A stretch of DNA of 32,937 nt from Methanomassiliicoccales archaeon (lineage in GTDB: Archaea > Thermoplasmatota > Thermoplasmata > SG8-5): NCBI GenBank assembly GCA_030636255.1, contig DAOVXH010000002.1:1-32937 (forward strand). The letters run 5' to 3'. This document shows positions 9,291-17,323 of this stretch, one piece after another. Below the pieces are notes generated by a model that saw only the letters and a list, made by a program, of their open reading frames with translations, did no database searches and was not told where the DNA came from. How positions within the stretch are numbered: position 1 is the stretch's first letter; each line of letters starts with the position of its first letter. The position numbers were made by a program, and so were the translations under genes.

Positions 9291-12200
9291 CTACCAATCA
9301 ACAACCCAGTCAACATTAGCATTTACATGAACCCAGTAGGCATTTCCAGCAGCCATTGTGACTGAGCTGAGGTCAGTTTCATCCCTAATTAAAGATGGCT
9401 GAGTCTTATTAAATACCGAAATAATATCAACTGAACCAGGCAGCGTGGTACTCGCCAGTCTATCTGTTCCAGAAGGATAACCTACAAGATTCCATCCAAT
9501 TTTCAGATTTATTGTAGTAGATGGCTCTGAAGCACCGTAAACATACAGGGTAACATCTAAATTAGTTACATTTATCCAGAATCCCATATTGCTGTCTAGG
9601 CCGAAAGCGTCATTGAGTGAGGGTGACCTGTCCAATCCATAGGTTAGCCAGGGATTCATAAGTGTGTCATTATATGTGGCTACTCTGTCCCATTTTCCAT
9701 CAATTGAAGATAATACTGAGGTAATTGAGGTGTCTACCTGCTTCCAAGGCACAGAAACCATATTCCATCCTTGTTCCAGAGAAATAGCATATGATGGCAG
9801 GGGTGCAGAAATCCAACTATTTTCTGTTGTGAATGGCCAGTTGTCCTGATTGTTGCTTACAACACCACCAGAAGATGGAGAATCGTAGTAAAGTTCTACA
9901 AACTCACAGCCTGTGACTGAAGGCTCGGCATACTCGGATATAACCAATCCAGCAGTTTCATCCCCATTAATCCCTGAACCTGGGGTGGCGGTGATGTCAG
10001 CATCCGCACTGATCACCCAGCTAGTGGCGAGTGACCCGTCATGATTTGCACTAATCCGTTGGCAAGTACCGGATGTGAAAGGCTGGCCTGTCTGGCCATC
10101 AAGCAGGGTATTTGTGTCGTCATAGAGCTCATAGGTTTCATCTCCATTGAGAGCGGGGGCCGTCCCCTTGGAGCTGATTGGATCGGCGTTGTCAAGGTAG
10201 AGCACGTTGGAACCCAGAGTTATGCCAAAGTGAGTTTCAAAAGTGCTTTTAGTGGAGTCCCTAGCAATTATCAAATAACCGCCTGGTTCTATGCTCATGG
10301 CAGGGGGGATTGTAGTGGTCTTGGTCGAGTCATACTGCTCAATGCGATATCCTTCCAGGTCAAGTGGAACACCGCCTCCACCACCAGTTGGTATTATGAA
10401 CGGGTCATCGACGAATCCATCAATGTTTGCATCAGGAGTTGTCCAGTTGTCGAAGAAATTGCCTCCCACGGGATATCCCATGTCCCAAGTGTTGAGGCCG
10501 GCATCCTTGGTGTGGTTCGTATTGGTAAGGAAATTATTGTGGAAAATCGTATTCCAGGAGCCCTGAACGTTCATGCCCAACTCGGTTGTGAAAATTGTAT
10601 TGTTCTCAAGGGTATTATTGTCACACCCAGATGTCAGAAATATGCCATTGTAAACTCCAGTGATATTATTGTCTTCGATATTGCAGAGATCAACATTGTT
10701 CAGCTTGATGCCGCAATCGGTTGCCAGTGCTCCGCCATTGACTATCTCGAAGCCGCTGAGCTCGACGCCATTTGCAAGTATCTCGACTACAGTTCCGGAG
10801 CCGCCACCATCGATTATTACATTTCCTGCTGTTGCAGTAATTGTCACTGGCACATCAATAACAACGTTCTCGAAGTATGTGCCATCATCAACCATTATCC
10901 TGTCTCCAGAGGTGGCATTGTCGATTGCCCACTGTATCATGTGATGGTCTGTGCCCTGGTCTATATTATGTACTGGTCCAGGAGGAGCGTTCCAGCCTTC
11001 TTGAGAGGCAAAGGGTAAGTAATCCCTATTAGTGCCCCCTCCGCCGCCTGTGACCGGGGGATTACCTGAGCCCCATATGGAATCCACATACTCGGGATGA
11101 TCGATAAACGGATTTCTATTGTTTTGATTTGAATAGACAATTTCATTTCTGTGCCTGTCAATATCGTCAACTGGGTCATTAATATGCCACTCTAAGAGAG
11201 TTGAAAGTTTTCCGAATATTGACCCGGAAGTTGGTACATAATCAACAAGTTCTAGATCTAATCCCACATTATCCCATGAATCGCCGTCATACCTTGTAGC
11301 CATGTAAAACATCATTCTTGCAATATCCCCTTTAACCGCATCTCTGGGTTCCCATGAATCTGAATCAGAATAGCATTCGGTTGCTTCGGAATTTTGAACG
11401 CCTCCGTTGTCAAAGTCTAGATTACCTCTATCAGAGTTCACAGAAACATCAGACGGTCGCAAATGGTGGGCATCTGTACCCGCTGGAGGTGTCTCACTAA
11501 AATCACCGTGGGATTTTGCCCATACATGTTCTCTGTTCCAATCTGGATATACAGAAGTTTTTGGTATTGACCGTCCCGTATAAAGCAAAATAAAATTATC
11601 AGAATTGTTCGGATCTTCATCAGATTCTGGTAAAATTGTCCATAAATTGTCATAACTTTTTTCCGTATGATTCCTAATTATAATATGAAGGGCATCTTTC
11701 AAATCGTCCCCGACCTTTCCAGCCGCTGCATCATAGTATCCAGCTGGTATATCTCCGCTCTCTCCACCACCTGGAACAGAATATATATTGTCAACAAATC
11801 CATCAAAGTTATTGTCAGGGTTTGTCCAGTCAGACCAGTAATTGCCTCCGGTTGGGGAGGTGAGGTTCCAGACATTTGAACCATCATCATAGGCCTGGAC
11901 CGTGTTTATCAGAAAATTATTGTGATAAATCGTGTTATTGTGGGTCCCATTATCAGATTTCAGACCATATCCGTTCATTGTTATGTCATTCAGTGTGAAC
12001 TGGCACCAGTTGGAGTTGTTGAGGTAAATGCCATTTCCGACATTGCCATTCATTGTGTTATTGGTCACATTGCCATTGACCACATTGAAAAGCGTGACAC
12101 CAGTGTTTGTGAAGTACGGACTGCCAGAGCCCCCGCTGGCATTGGAAAAGCTGCAATGAATTATTCTGAAGTGGTCTGTGGTATTTCCGATATAAATTGC

Positions 12201-12443
12201 ATACCCAAAGCCTGCTGCTTCAATCTCAAGGTTCTCTATCACCCAGGGGGTGCCTGGGTTGCCGTCACCTGAGGAGGCATAGGCTGCGAATTGGATATTT
12301 GAATTAATTCTTATGGGGGAACTGGGAGCCAAGGGTTCTGCAGACTGGCTCTTTTCACCCGCAGTCTCTCCTGGATTGAAAGAGATAAACGCACCACTGA
12401 ATGCAATCAATACGCTGAGCCAGACAACAAAGAATCGCCTCAT
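9291..12443 (-). CDS. Secreted beta-helix protein with inserted endonuclease I domain
   Basis: About 1,050 residues with a signal peptide (MRRFFVVWLSVLIAF). Order of parts: NosD-like parallel beta-helix (about 35-230); an endonuclease I domain (about 232-458) beginning GYYDAAAGK, with the His-Me finger core NREHVWAKSHG (H306 the expected catalytic base), then TDAHHLRPSD and NSDRGNL, which supplies the metal-binding Asn; a second beta-helix (about 490-685); a lamin-tail-like domain (about 688-870); and a C-terminal double domain with GWNMVSVPW and GWNLVGYPS. Endonuclease I proteins are non-specific secreted DNases/RNases, mostly bacterial; external nucleic-acid degradation is the inferred role. 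Both beta-helix parts end in a related cap (WTNPDNNFDGFVD and WTTPDANIDGFVD). The frame extends 11 codons upstream, but the ATG at 12441-12443 has GAGGAG just before it. Confidence 0.9.
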   Translation of the reverse strand: MRRFFVVWLSVLIAFSGAFISFNPGETAGEKSQSAEPLAPSSPIRINSNIQFAAYASSGDGNPGTPWVIENLEIEAAGFGYAIYIGNTTDHFRIIHCSFSNASGGSGSPYFTNTGVTLFNVVNGNVTNNTMNGNVGNGIYLNNSNWCQFTLNDITMNGYGLKSDNGTHNNTIYHNNFLINTVQAYDDGSNVWNLTSPTGGNYWSDWTNPDNNFDGFVDNIYSVPGGGESGDIPAGYYDAAAGKVGDDLKDALHIIIRNHTEKSYDNLWTILPESDEDPNNSDNFILLYTGRSIPKTSVYPDWNREHVWAKSHGDFSETPPAGTDAHHLRPSDVSVNSDRGNLDFDNGGVQNSEATECYSDSDSWEPRDAVKGDIARMMFYMATRYDGDSWDNVGLDLELVDYVPTSGSIFGKLSTLLEWHINDPVDDIDRHRNEIVYSNQNNRNPFIDHPEYVDSIWGSGNPPVTGGGGGTNRDYLPFASQEGWNAPPGPVHNIDQGTDHHMIQWAIDNATSGDRIMVDDGTYFENVVIDVPVTITATAGNVIIDGGGSGTVVEILANGVELSGFEIVNGGALATDCGIKLNNVDLCNIEDNNITGVYNGIFLTSGCDNNTLENNTIFTTELGMNVQGSWNTIFHNNFLTNTNHTKDAGLNTWDMGYPVGGNFFDNWTTPDANIDGFVDDPFIIPTGGGGGVPLDLEGYRIEQYDSTKTTTIPPAMSIEPGGYLIIARDSTKSTFETHFGITLGSNVLYLDNADPISSKGTAPALNGDETYELYDDTNTLLDGQTGQPFTSGTCQRISANHDGSLATSWVISADADITATPGSGINGDETAGLVISEYAEPSVTGCEFVELYYDSPSSGGVVSNNQDNWPFTTENSWISAPLPSYAISLEQGWNMVSVPWKQVDTSITSVLSSIDGKWDRVATYNDTLMNPWLTYGLDRSPSLNDAFGLDSNMGFWINVTNLDVTLYVYGASEPSTTINLKIGWNLVGYPSGTDRLASTTLPGSVDIISVFNKTQPSLIRDETDLSSVTMAAGNAYWVHVNANVDWVVDW

Positions 12444-12505
12444 ATATCTCCTCTCGGGATAGGGATAAATATGCAACCCATCTCCAATTATAGTAATGTA
12501 GCTAA

Positions 12506-12526
12506 AGGCATTTAGAGTTTATGCCT
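12506..12526. repeat. Short inverted repeat upstream of the secreted nuclease gene
   Basis: AGGCAT and ATGCCT form perfect 6-bp arms around a 9-base A/T-rich spacer. It lies between the nuclease gene start and the stop of the DUF362 gene, so it could be an operator for the former or part of the latter's 3' end. No match to a known site is claimed. Confidence 0.25.
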
Positions 12527-12536
12527 ATACAATATA

Positions 12537-13643
12537 TTAGATTGATATGAGATCATACTTCCTGCTACCCAGCCCAATCTTCTCACCATACTCTAGTTGA
12601 TAGGTCCAGTCAAGGTCATTAGCTGCCCGGATATTGTCCAGGCCCTTTTTCACGCCTTCAACAATTCTGGAATTTGGATTTACCTTTTCCTGGTTCACCA
12701 TGTCTGCGCATGCCTGGTCCAGTGCAATAGGGTCCTTTGAAGCCAGTATTCCTATGTCCGGCACAATTGGAGCGTCACTCCATCCAACACAATCGCAGTG
12801 AGGGGTAACATTCATGACAAAACTCATGTACCCAACCTTTCCTTCCTTGCCCTTGATTGCGCCCATGCAATATTCCACCATCTTTTCCTGAAGTGACTGA
12901 GCAGAGGAGTCCCATTGTATTTTTATGGCCTTTGGAACGCATGTAATTAGGCATTCTCCGCATCCGTAGCATGTTTCCGGGTCAATGTATGCCTTACCGT
13001 CGGTGATGGTTATTGCCTCCTTAGGACACCATTTTGCGCATTTGCCACAGCCGATACAAATCTCCGGGTCAACCTTTGGATTCAAATCTGAATGCATCTG
13101 CTGTTTACCTGCCCTTGTACCAAAGCCCATTCCCAGGTTCTTGATTGCACCGCCTATTCCGCCTACCATATGGCATTTGAAATGTGATACCACCATGAGA
13201 GAATTTGCATTGACACAGGCAGAGGCCAGTGTAACTTTTTTAAAGTGATTTAAATTCACTTCCACTTCCACAGAATCCCTTCCAATCAGGCCGTCGGCAA
13301 TTATCACAGGAGCTCCGATGACACCGGGCAACCAACCGTGCTGGGTCGCAGTATTCAGATGGTCAACGGCATTTGATCGGGAGCCAAAATAAAGTGTGTT
13401 CGCATCAGTGACGAATGGATTGCCGCCTGCCTTTTTCACAGAATCCACAACTTGTTTTACATAAACGGGACTCAAAAAGGTAGTGTTTCCAGACTCCCCA
13501 AAATGGACCTTGATTGCTGTGAGGTCATTCTCAGAAATGCATTCATCAAAGCCTGCTTTCTCAAAAAGTCGATTGACCATATTCACGAGACTTTCTGAAC
13601 TCTTCTTGGCCCTGAACGGTGCAAAATAAACCTTGGATGTCAT
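12537..13643 (-). CDS. DUF362 family protein with two 4Fe-4S clusters
   Basis: A cytoplasmic iron-sulfur protein of the DUF362 family; no signal peptide. Two ferredoxin motifs, CIGCGKCAKWCP (about 195-206) and CYGCGECLITCVP (about 224-236), are embedded in the DUF362 fold, which supplies conserved segments such as IKVHFGESGN near the N-terminus and HFKCHMVGGIGGAIKNLGMG in the middle. Electron transfer is implied; the substrate of the family is not established. The open frame extends 18 codons further, but the ATG at 13641-13643 (MTSKVYF) sits about 27 bases after a TATA-like AAATAAATATC on the minus strand, which fits a leaderless start. Length 368. It is divergent from the first glutamine synthetase, sharing an 85-base promoter region. 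Confidence 0.88.
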   Translation of the reverse strand: MTSKVYFAPFRAKKSSESLVNMVNRLFEKAGFDECISENDLTAIKVHFGESGNTTFLSPVYVKQVVDSVKKAGGNPFVTDANTLYFGSRSNAVDHLNTATQHGWLPGVIGAPVIIADGLIGRDSVEVEVNLNHFKKVTLASACVNANSLMVVSHFKCHMVGGIGGAIKNLGMGFGTRAGKQQMHSDLNPKVDPEICIGCGKCAKWCPKEAITITDGKAYIDPETCYGCGECLITCVPKAIKIQWDSSAQSLQEKMVEYCMGAIKGKEGKVGYMSFVMNVTPHCDCVGWSDAPIVPDIGILASKDPIALDQACADMVNQEKVNPNSRIVEGVKKGLDNIRAANDLDWTYQLEYGEKIGLGSRKYDLISI

Positions 13644-13662
13644 TGTATGGTAATCCTGAATG

Positions 13663-13677
13663 TGATATTTATTTCTG
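13663..13677 (-). promoter_or_regulatory. TATA box of the DUF362 gene
   Basis: The minus strand reads GAAATAAATATCA, centred about 27 bases before the ATG at 13641-13643. This spacing would place the transcription start at or next to the start codon. Confidence 0.45.
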
Positions 13678-13691
13678 TTGTAATTCAAAGA

Positions 13692-13713
13692 TAACAATAT
13701 CTAAATATCGTTA
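13692..13713. promoter_or_regulatory. Inverted repeat overlapping the glutamine synthetase promoter
   Basis: TAACAATAT and ATATCGTTA are 9-bp arms (one mismatch) around CTAA. The inner part contains the TATA-like ATCTAAATAT, placed about 25 bases before the first glutamine synthetase ATG at 13729. A dimeric regulator bound here would block TBP, so it is a candidate nitrogen-control operator. It does not match the NrpR consensus GGAA-N6-TTCC. Confidence 0.4.
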
Positions 13714-13728
13714 GTTATTGCAGGTTGT

Positions 13729-15054
13729 ATGGCACCTAGCAAGGAGAGGATTCTTGAACTGGCTACTGAGAACAAGATAGAATATATACGCCTCCAGCTA
13801 ATTGATATAATGGGCACTCCAAAGAATATTGTTATACCCACCAGAAGGCTCGAAGAGGTGCTGCATGATGGAATAGCATTTGACGGCTCATCAATTGTCG
13901 GCTATGCAACCATTCGGGAATCAGATAAGATTGCAAAGCCAATTCCAAGAACATTTGCTTTACTGCCAGATACTCTGGAGAAGAGAAAAACAGCCAAGAT
14001 AAATTGTGAGATTTACAGATCAGATGGAGAGCGGTTCCCTGGTGACCCCAAATATGTTCTGGAAAAAATGCTGGACAAGGCCGAAAAAATGGGCTTCCAA
14101 TTCAACACTGGCCCTGAATGCGAATTCTTCCTGTTCAAGAGAGAGGATGGCAAACCAACCACAATTCCAAATGATAGAGGAGGATATTTTGACTTATCGC
14201 CCCTGGACCTGGCCGAGGACGTGCGTGGAGATATTTGCGCTACATTGGACCAGATGGGATTTGAAATTTACACATCACATCACGAAGTTGCATACGGCCA
14301 GCATGAGATAAATTTCCATTATGCTGATGCATTGACCACTGCAGACCGAGTTGTTACCCTCAAATATGTGGCAAAAATAATTGCACTGAAGTATGACCTT
14401 CACGCAACTTTCATGCCAAAACCGATATACGGGGTAAATGGAACTGGAATGCACACCCACATGTCCCTGATGAACAATGGTCAGAACGCTTTCCACAATG
14501 AGAATGGGCCAGAAGGGCTCAGTGAAACAGCGACGCAGTACATTGCTGGGCTTTTGAAATACTCCAAGGAGATGGCTGCCATACTAAATTCCAAGGTCAA
14601 TTCATACAAGAGATTAGTGCCTGGCTATGAGGCCCCTACCTATATTGCCTGGTCAACAGAGAATCGTTCAGCACTTATCAGGATACCTGCAGCCAGGGGA
14701 AAGGCAACCCGGGTCGAGCTGAGAAACCCAGACCCTGCTGGAAATCCATATTTGCAGTTCGCAGTCATGCTGGCTGCCGGCCTGAAAGGAATCGAGGACA
14801 AGCTTGAAGCTCCTGAAGCCGTGCACAAGGACATTTATGGGCTGAACCAGAGAGAAAGGGAGCAACTGAAAATTGATACGCTTCCATCAAACCTGGGCCA
14901 TGCAATCTCATATATGAAAAAAAGCGAGTTCATGCTTGAGACACTGGGCCCCCACATATTTGAGAATCTGATTTACCTTCAATCAAGGGAGTGGGACGAT
15001 TATCGTACCCAGGTCACCCAGTGGGAGATTGACAAGTATTTGTGGAAGATATGA
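13729..15054 (+). CDS. glnA: Glutamine synthetase, type I
   Basis: Makes glutamine from glutamate, ammonia and ATP in the cytoplasm. The 441-residue length fits GSI-alpha. Family motifs are in order: FDGSSIVGY (51-59), the metal-site GPECEFFLF (129-137), HHEVAYGQHEINF (about 184-196) with two more metal glutamates, NGTGMHTHMSL (about 237-247), the flap RLVPGYEAP, and ENRSALIRIP with RVELRNPD supplying the phosphate-binding arginines. The adenylylation-loop tyrosine context of GSI-beta (NLYDLP) is absent; KDIYGLN stands in its place, so control is more likely by feedback or transcription. The start ATG has AGGTTG close upstream, and a TATA-like box inside an inverted repeat lies 20-30 bases before it, so the leader is very short or absent. 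A second family member follows 80 bases later. Confidence 0.97.
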   Translation: MAPSKERILELATENKIEYIRLQLIDIMGTPKNIVIPTRRLEEVLHDGIAFDGSSIVGYATIRESDKIAKPIPRTFALLPDTLEKRKTAKINCEIYRSDGERFPGDPKYVLEKMLDKAEKMGFQFNTGPECEFFLFKREDGKPTTIPNDRGGYFDLSPLDLAEDVRGDICATLDQMGFEIYTSHHEVAYGQHEINFHYADALTTADRVVTLKYVAKIIALKYDLHATFMPKPIYGVNGTGMHTHMSLMNNGQNAFHNENGPEGLSETATQYIAGLLKYSKEMAAILNSKVNSYKRLVPGYEAPTYIAWSTENRSALIRIPAARGKATRVELRNPDPAGNPYLQFAVMLAAGLKGIEDKLEAPEAVHKDIYGLNQREREQLKIDTLPSNLGHAISYMKKSEFMLETLGPHIFENLIYLQSREWDDYRTQVTQWEIDKYLWKI

Positions 15055-15077
15055 GATTATCAAACATTATAGATAGT

Positions 15078-15087
15078 TTTATAAATA
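15078..15087 (+). promoter_or_regulatory. TATA box of the second glutamine synthetase gene
   Basis: TTTATAAATA is a near-consensus archaeal TATA box about 50 bases before the ATG at 15135. A strong ribosome site (AAAGGGGGGAC) lies between. The second gene therefore seems to have its own promoter. Confidence 0.6.
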
Positions 15088-15134
15088 TCCTCAATATTAT
15101 CCAGTTTTCCTGATAGAATGAAAGGGGGGACTTA

Positions 15135-16496
15135 ATGTCAATCTCTGATGTAAAACAATTAATCAAGGAAAAAGAAATACGCTGGGTAGTAGTTAATTTT
15201 ATTGATATTTTCGGACATCACAGAAATATTTCTTTGCCTGCCGAGTCATTCTTATCTGGACATGCCTGGGACGGCGTAGATATTGACGGTTCCTCTGTTG
15301 GATTTGCTTCTGTGGAGAAAAGTGATATGATCCTTATTCCAGATGCAGAATCCTACTGGCTCGACCCTTTTTCAGAATCAACAGTAAAACTTCATGCCTG
15401 CATTCAAAATCATTCCGGCGAAAAAGTCGGTCCCCGGAGTGCCCTGAAAAAGATTGTCCAGGAATATGAGAAGCTGGGCCTTACACCGTATCTTTCGCCG
15501 GAAATGGAGTTCTATGTCTTCGAGAACATGGAACAGGCCATAATGGAGAATGATTTCATGGGCGCGGACATGGACTGGGGCGGAAAGAACATAATGCACA
15601 CCTTTCTGGACCATTACAGTAAATCCAGGTATCCAGTCAAGGCAAAACAGGCATATTTGTCAGCAGATGTCCATGAATCACTGAGAGATTTCAGAGACAA
15701 GCTTTCTGAAATTCTGCAAGAAGCTGGCTATCCTATCAGATATCATCATCATGAGGTTGGCAGGCGTCAGTTGGAGATTGAAACCGGTTACTTCCCGGCA
15801 ATGAAGGCTGCTGACTATATTATCAATTTCAAATACATGGCAAAGGGACTGGGTAAAGAATGGGGGCTGCTTCCGACCTTCATGCCAAAACCCTCTGCCC
15901 ATGATGCTGGCAATGGCATGCACTTCCACATTATGCTAAAAGAGGGGGAGAAAAACGCATTCTCTGATGCAAATGGAGAGCTCAATGAAACAGCAAAACA
16001 AGTTATTGCTGGACTCATGGAACATGCACCGGCACTATGCACTTTCACAAATCCCACAATTAATTCATATCGCAGATTGATTCCTGGTTTCGAGGCACCG
16101 GTGGCAATTGCCTGGAGCAGGAGCAACCGTACCGCATTAATTCGTGTGCCAGGCAGCGCCAAGGGCGATAATAACAATATTGAGATAAGAAACCCGGACA
16201 CCAGCGCCAACCCATATTTTGCAGCAACTGCGATTCTGGCAGCTGGCCTTGATGGTATCCGCAGGAAACTGGAAGCCCCGCCAGAGGCTGTTGGGAATCT
16301 ATACGAGTGCAAGGAATCTCCAATGCTTCCTACAATTCTGGACCATGCCCTGGAGGCCACTTCAAAGGACAGCGTTATACTGGATGCCATTGGAAAGGAC
16401 CTCTGGAATACCTACATGGCCGCAAAGAAGAAAGAAATATGCCAGTATAGAAAACAAATACCTATTTTCGATTTTAATCAATACTTTGGAGTTTAA
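15135..16496 (+). CDS. Glutamine synthetase family protein, divergent paralogue
   Basis: A 453-residue relative of the preceding enzyme. Metal-site residues are kept: SPEMEFYVF, HHEVGRRQLEI, NGMHFHIML and RLIPGFEAP. Differences from the first copy are visible: the DGSSVGF loop (51-57) is one residue shorter than DGSSIVGY; the segment before the second metal-site block is about 20 residues longer; and NNIEIRNPD replaces RVELRNPD, so the position corresponding to the phosphate-contacting Arg355 of Salmonella GS is Asn. It may be a glutamine synthetase with altered kinetics or a gamma-glutamyl ligase acting on another amine, as seen for GlnA-like paralogues; the substrate cannot be read from sequence. 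It has its own TATA box and strong ribosome site, and its 3' end overlaps the convergent biotin ligase gene by four bases. Confidence 0.9.
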   Translation: MSISDVKQLIKEKEIRWVVVNFIDIFGHHRNISLPAESFLSGHAWDGVDIDGSSVGFASVEKSDMILIPDAESYWLDPFSESTVKLHACIQNHSGEKVGPRSALKKIVQEYEKLGLTPYLSPEMEFYVFENMEQAIMENDFMGADMDWGGKNIMHTFLDHYSKSRYPVKAKQAYLSADVHESLRDFRDKLSEILQEAGYPIRYHHHEVGRRQLEIETGYFPAMKAADYIINFKYMAKGLGKEWGLLPTFMPKPSAHDAGNGMHFHIMLKEGEKNAFSDANGELNETAKQVIAGLMEHAPALCTFTNPTINSYRRLIPGFEAPVAIAWSRSNRTALIRVPGSAKGDNNNIEIRNPDTSANPYFAATAILAAGLDGIRRKLEAPPEAVGNLYECKESPMLPTILDHALEATSKDSVILDAIGKDLWNTYMAAKKKEICQYRKQIPIFDFNQYFGV

Positions 16497-17233
16497 TCCA
16501 AATGAGTGCAATCGCCTACGTTCACAGTTTTTGTAGATTTATCATTCATCTCGATGATCAATGAGCCATTCTCATCAATGTCCTTGGCCAGGCCTTCAAA
16601 CATCTCTTTTGGACCGGCAATAATAACTCTCTGGCCTAATGTACCTGAGAGTTCCCGCCATTCATCAAGAAGCTCGTCATATTTTCCGGCAGCCAGCATA
16701 TCAATTCTATGTTTGATTTCCTGGAGAATTGTCTCTTCCAGGTTCTCAAGCTTATTCTTCTTGCCAGTTTCCTCCAGTACAGATGTTGAGACCTGGCTGA
16801 ACTCATAGCCTTCTTGAACCTTATTGTTCACATTGATTCCGATACCAATAATAGCCAGCTGCTTTCCGTCTGTATTGAGTAACTCACCAAGAATTCCACA
16901 TGCCTTTTTACCATTTATGAGAACATCATTGGGCCATTTCACACAGGCTTCAATATTATATTCATGCATTATGGCAGTTGCAACAGCACAGCCAGACATC
17001 AATGGAATAAGTCCGAACTTATTATTGTCAAAATTTTCTTCGGTTTCAAGAAGAATAGACATCCAGAGTCCGCCCTCAGGTGATTCCCAGGTTCTAGTCA
17101 TTCTTCCTTTACCTTTTGTCTGGATCTTGGAAACAACTATGGTTCCATGGCCTGCGCCTTCCTGGGCAAGTTCTCTCAATGCCTGGTTTGTGGAACCAAT
17201 TGTCTCATATCGAAATATCTTGCGGCCGAACAT
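16493..17233 (-). CDS. birA: Biotin--protein ligase
   Basis: Activates biotin as biotinyl-AMP and attaches it to the acceptor lysine, here most plausibly that of PycB encoded upstream. Diagnostic parts: IGSTNQAL near the start, the biotinyl-AMP loop TKGKGRMTRTWES (39-51, a GKGR variant of GRGR), KWPND (99-103) followed by NGKKACGILGE, and IGIGINVN. The C-terminal SH3-like part (SGTLGQRVIIAG) is present. There is no N-terminal helix-turn-helix, so it is a group I ligase rather than a repressor. The frame extends seven codons to a GTG at 17252-17254, but the ATG at 17231-17233 lies about 28 bases after a TATA-like box and fits a leaderless start. Length 246 from that ATG. Confidence 0.94.
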   Translation of the reverse strand: MFGRKIFRYETIGSTNQALRELAQEGAGHGTIVVSKIQTKGKGRMTRTWESPEGGLWMSILLETEENFDNNKFGLIPLMSGCAVATAIMHEYNIEACVKWPNDVLINGKKACGILGELLNTDGKQLAIIGIGINVNNKVQEGYEFSQVSTSVLEETGKKNKLENLEETILQEIKHRIDMLAAGKYDELLDEWRELSGTLGQRVIIAGPKEMFEGLAKDIDENGSLIIEMNDKSTKTVNVGDCTHLD

Positions 17234-17254
17234 GAACTTGGGAATGAAATTCAC

Positions 17255-17267
17255 CTATTTATTTCAG
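17255..17267 (-). promoter_or_regulatory. TATA-like box upstream of birA
   Basis: The minus strand reads TGAAATAAATAGG, sharing GAAATAAATA with the box upstream of the DUF362 gene. It is centred about 28 bases before the ATG at 17231-17233, supporting a leaderless message. Confidence 0.4.
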
Positions 17268-17323
17268 ACTATTAGGTATCAGGAAATTATTCTGCTTGGA
17301 CTCCTAATAAACTGCAGAAATGT

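Noticed and set aside
9064-9322. Two overlapping minus-strand frames of 77-84 codons across the tRNA-flanking spacer
   Set aside because: They run into the tRNA gene, overlap the nuclease 3' end and read through the inverted repeats. No ribosome site or coding-like composition was seen.
10041-11018. Long open frame (325 codons) on the plus strand opposite the secreted nuclease gene
   Set aside because: It is antisense to a gene with clear domains and a ribosome site. Its translation has no recognisable domain and an odd Cys/Ile-rich composition.
11070-11745. Defence or restriction nuclease
   Set aside because: The domain is inside a protein with a signal peptide and shows endonuclease I motifs, so it acts outside the cell; no methylase or other defence gene is near.
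15815-16390. 191-codon minus-strand frame opposite the second glutamine synthetase
   Set aside because: Antisense to conserved catalytic motifs, with no ribosome site or domain; a shadow of codon bias.
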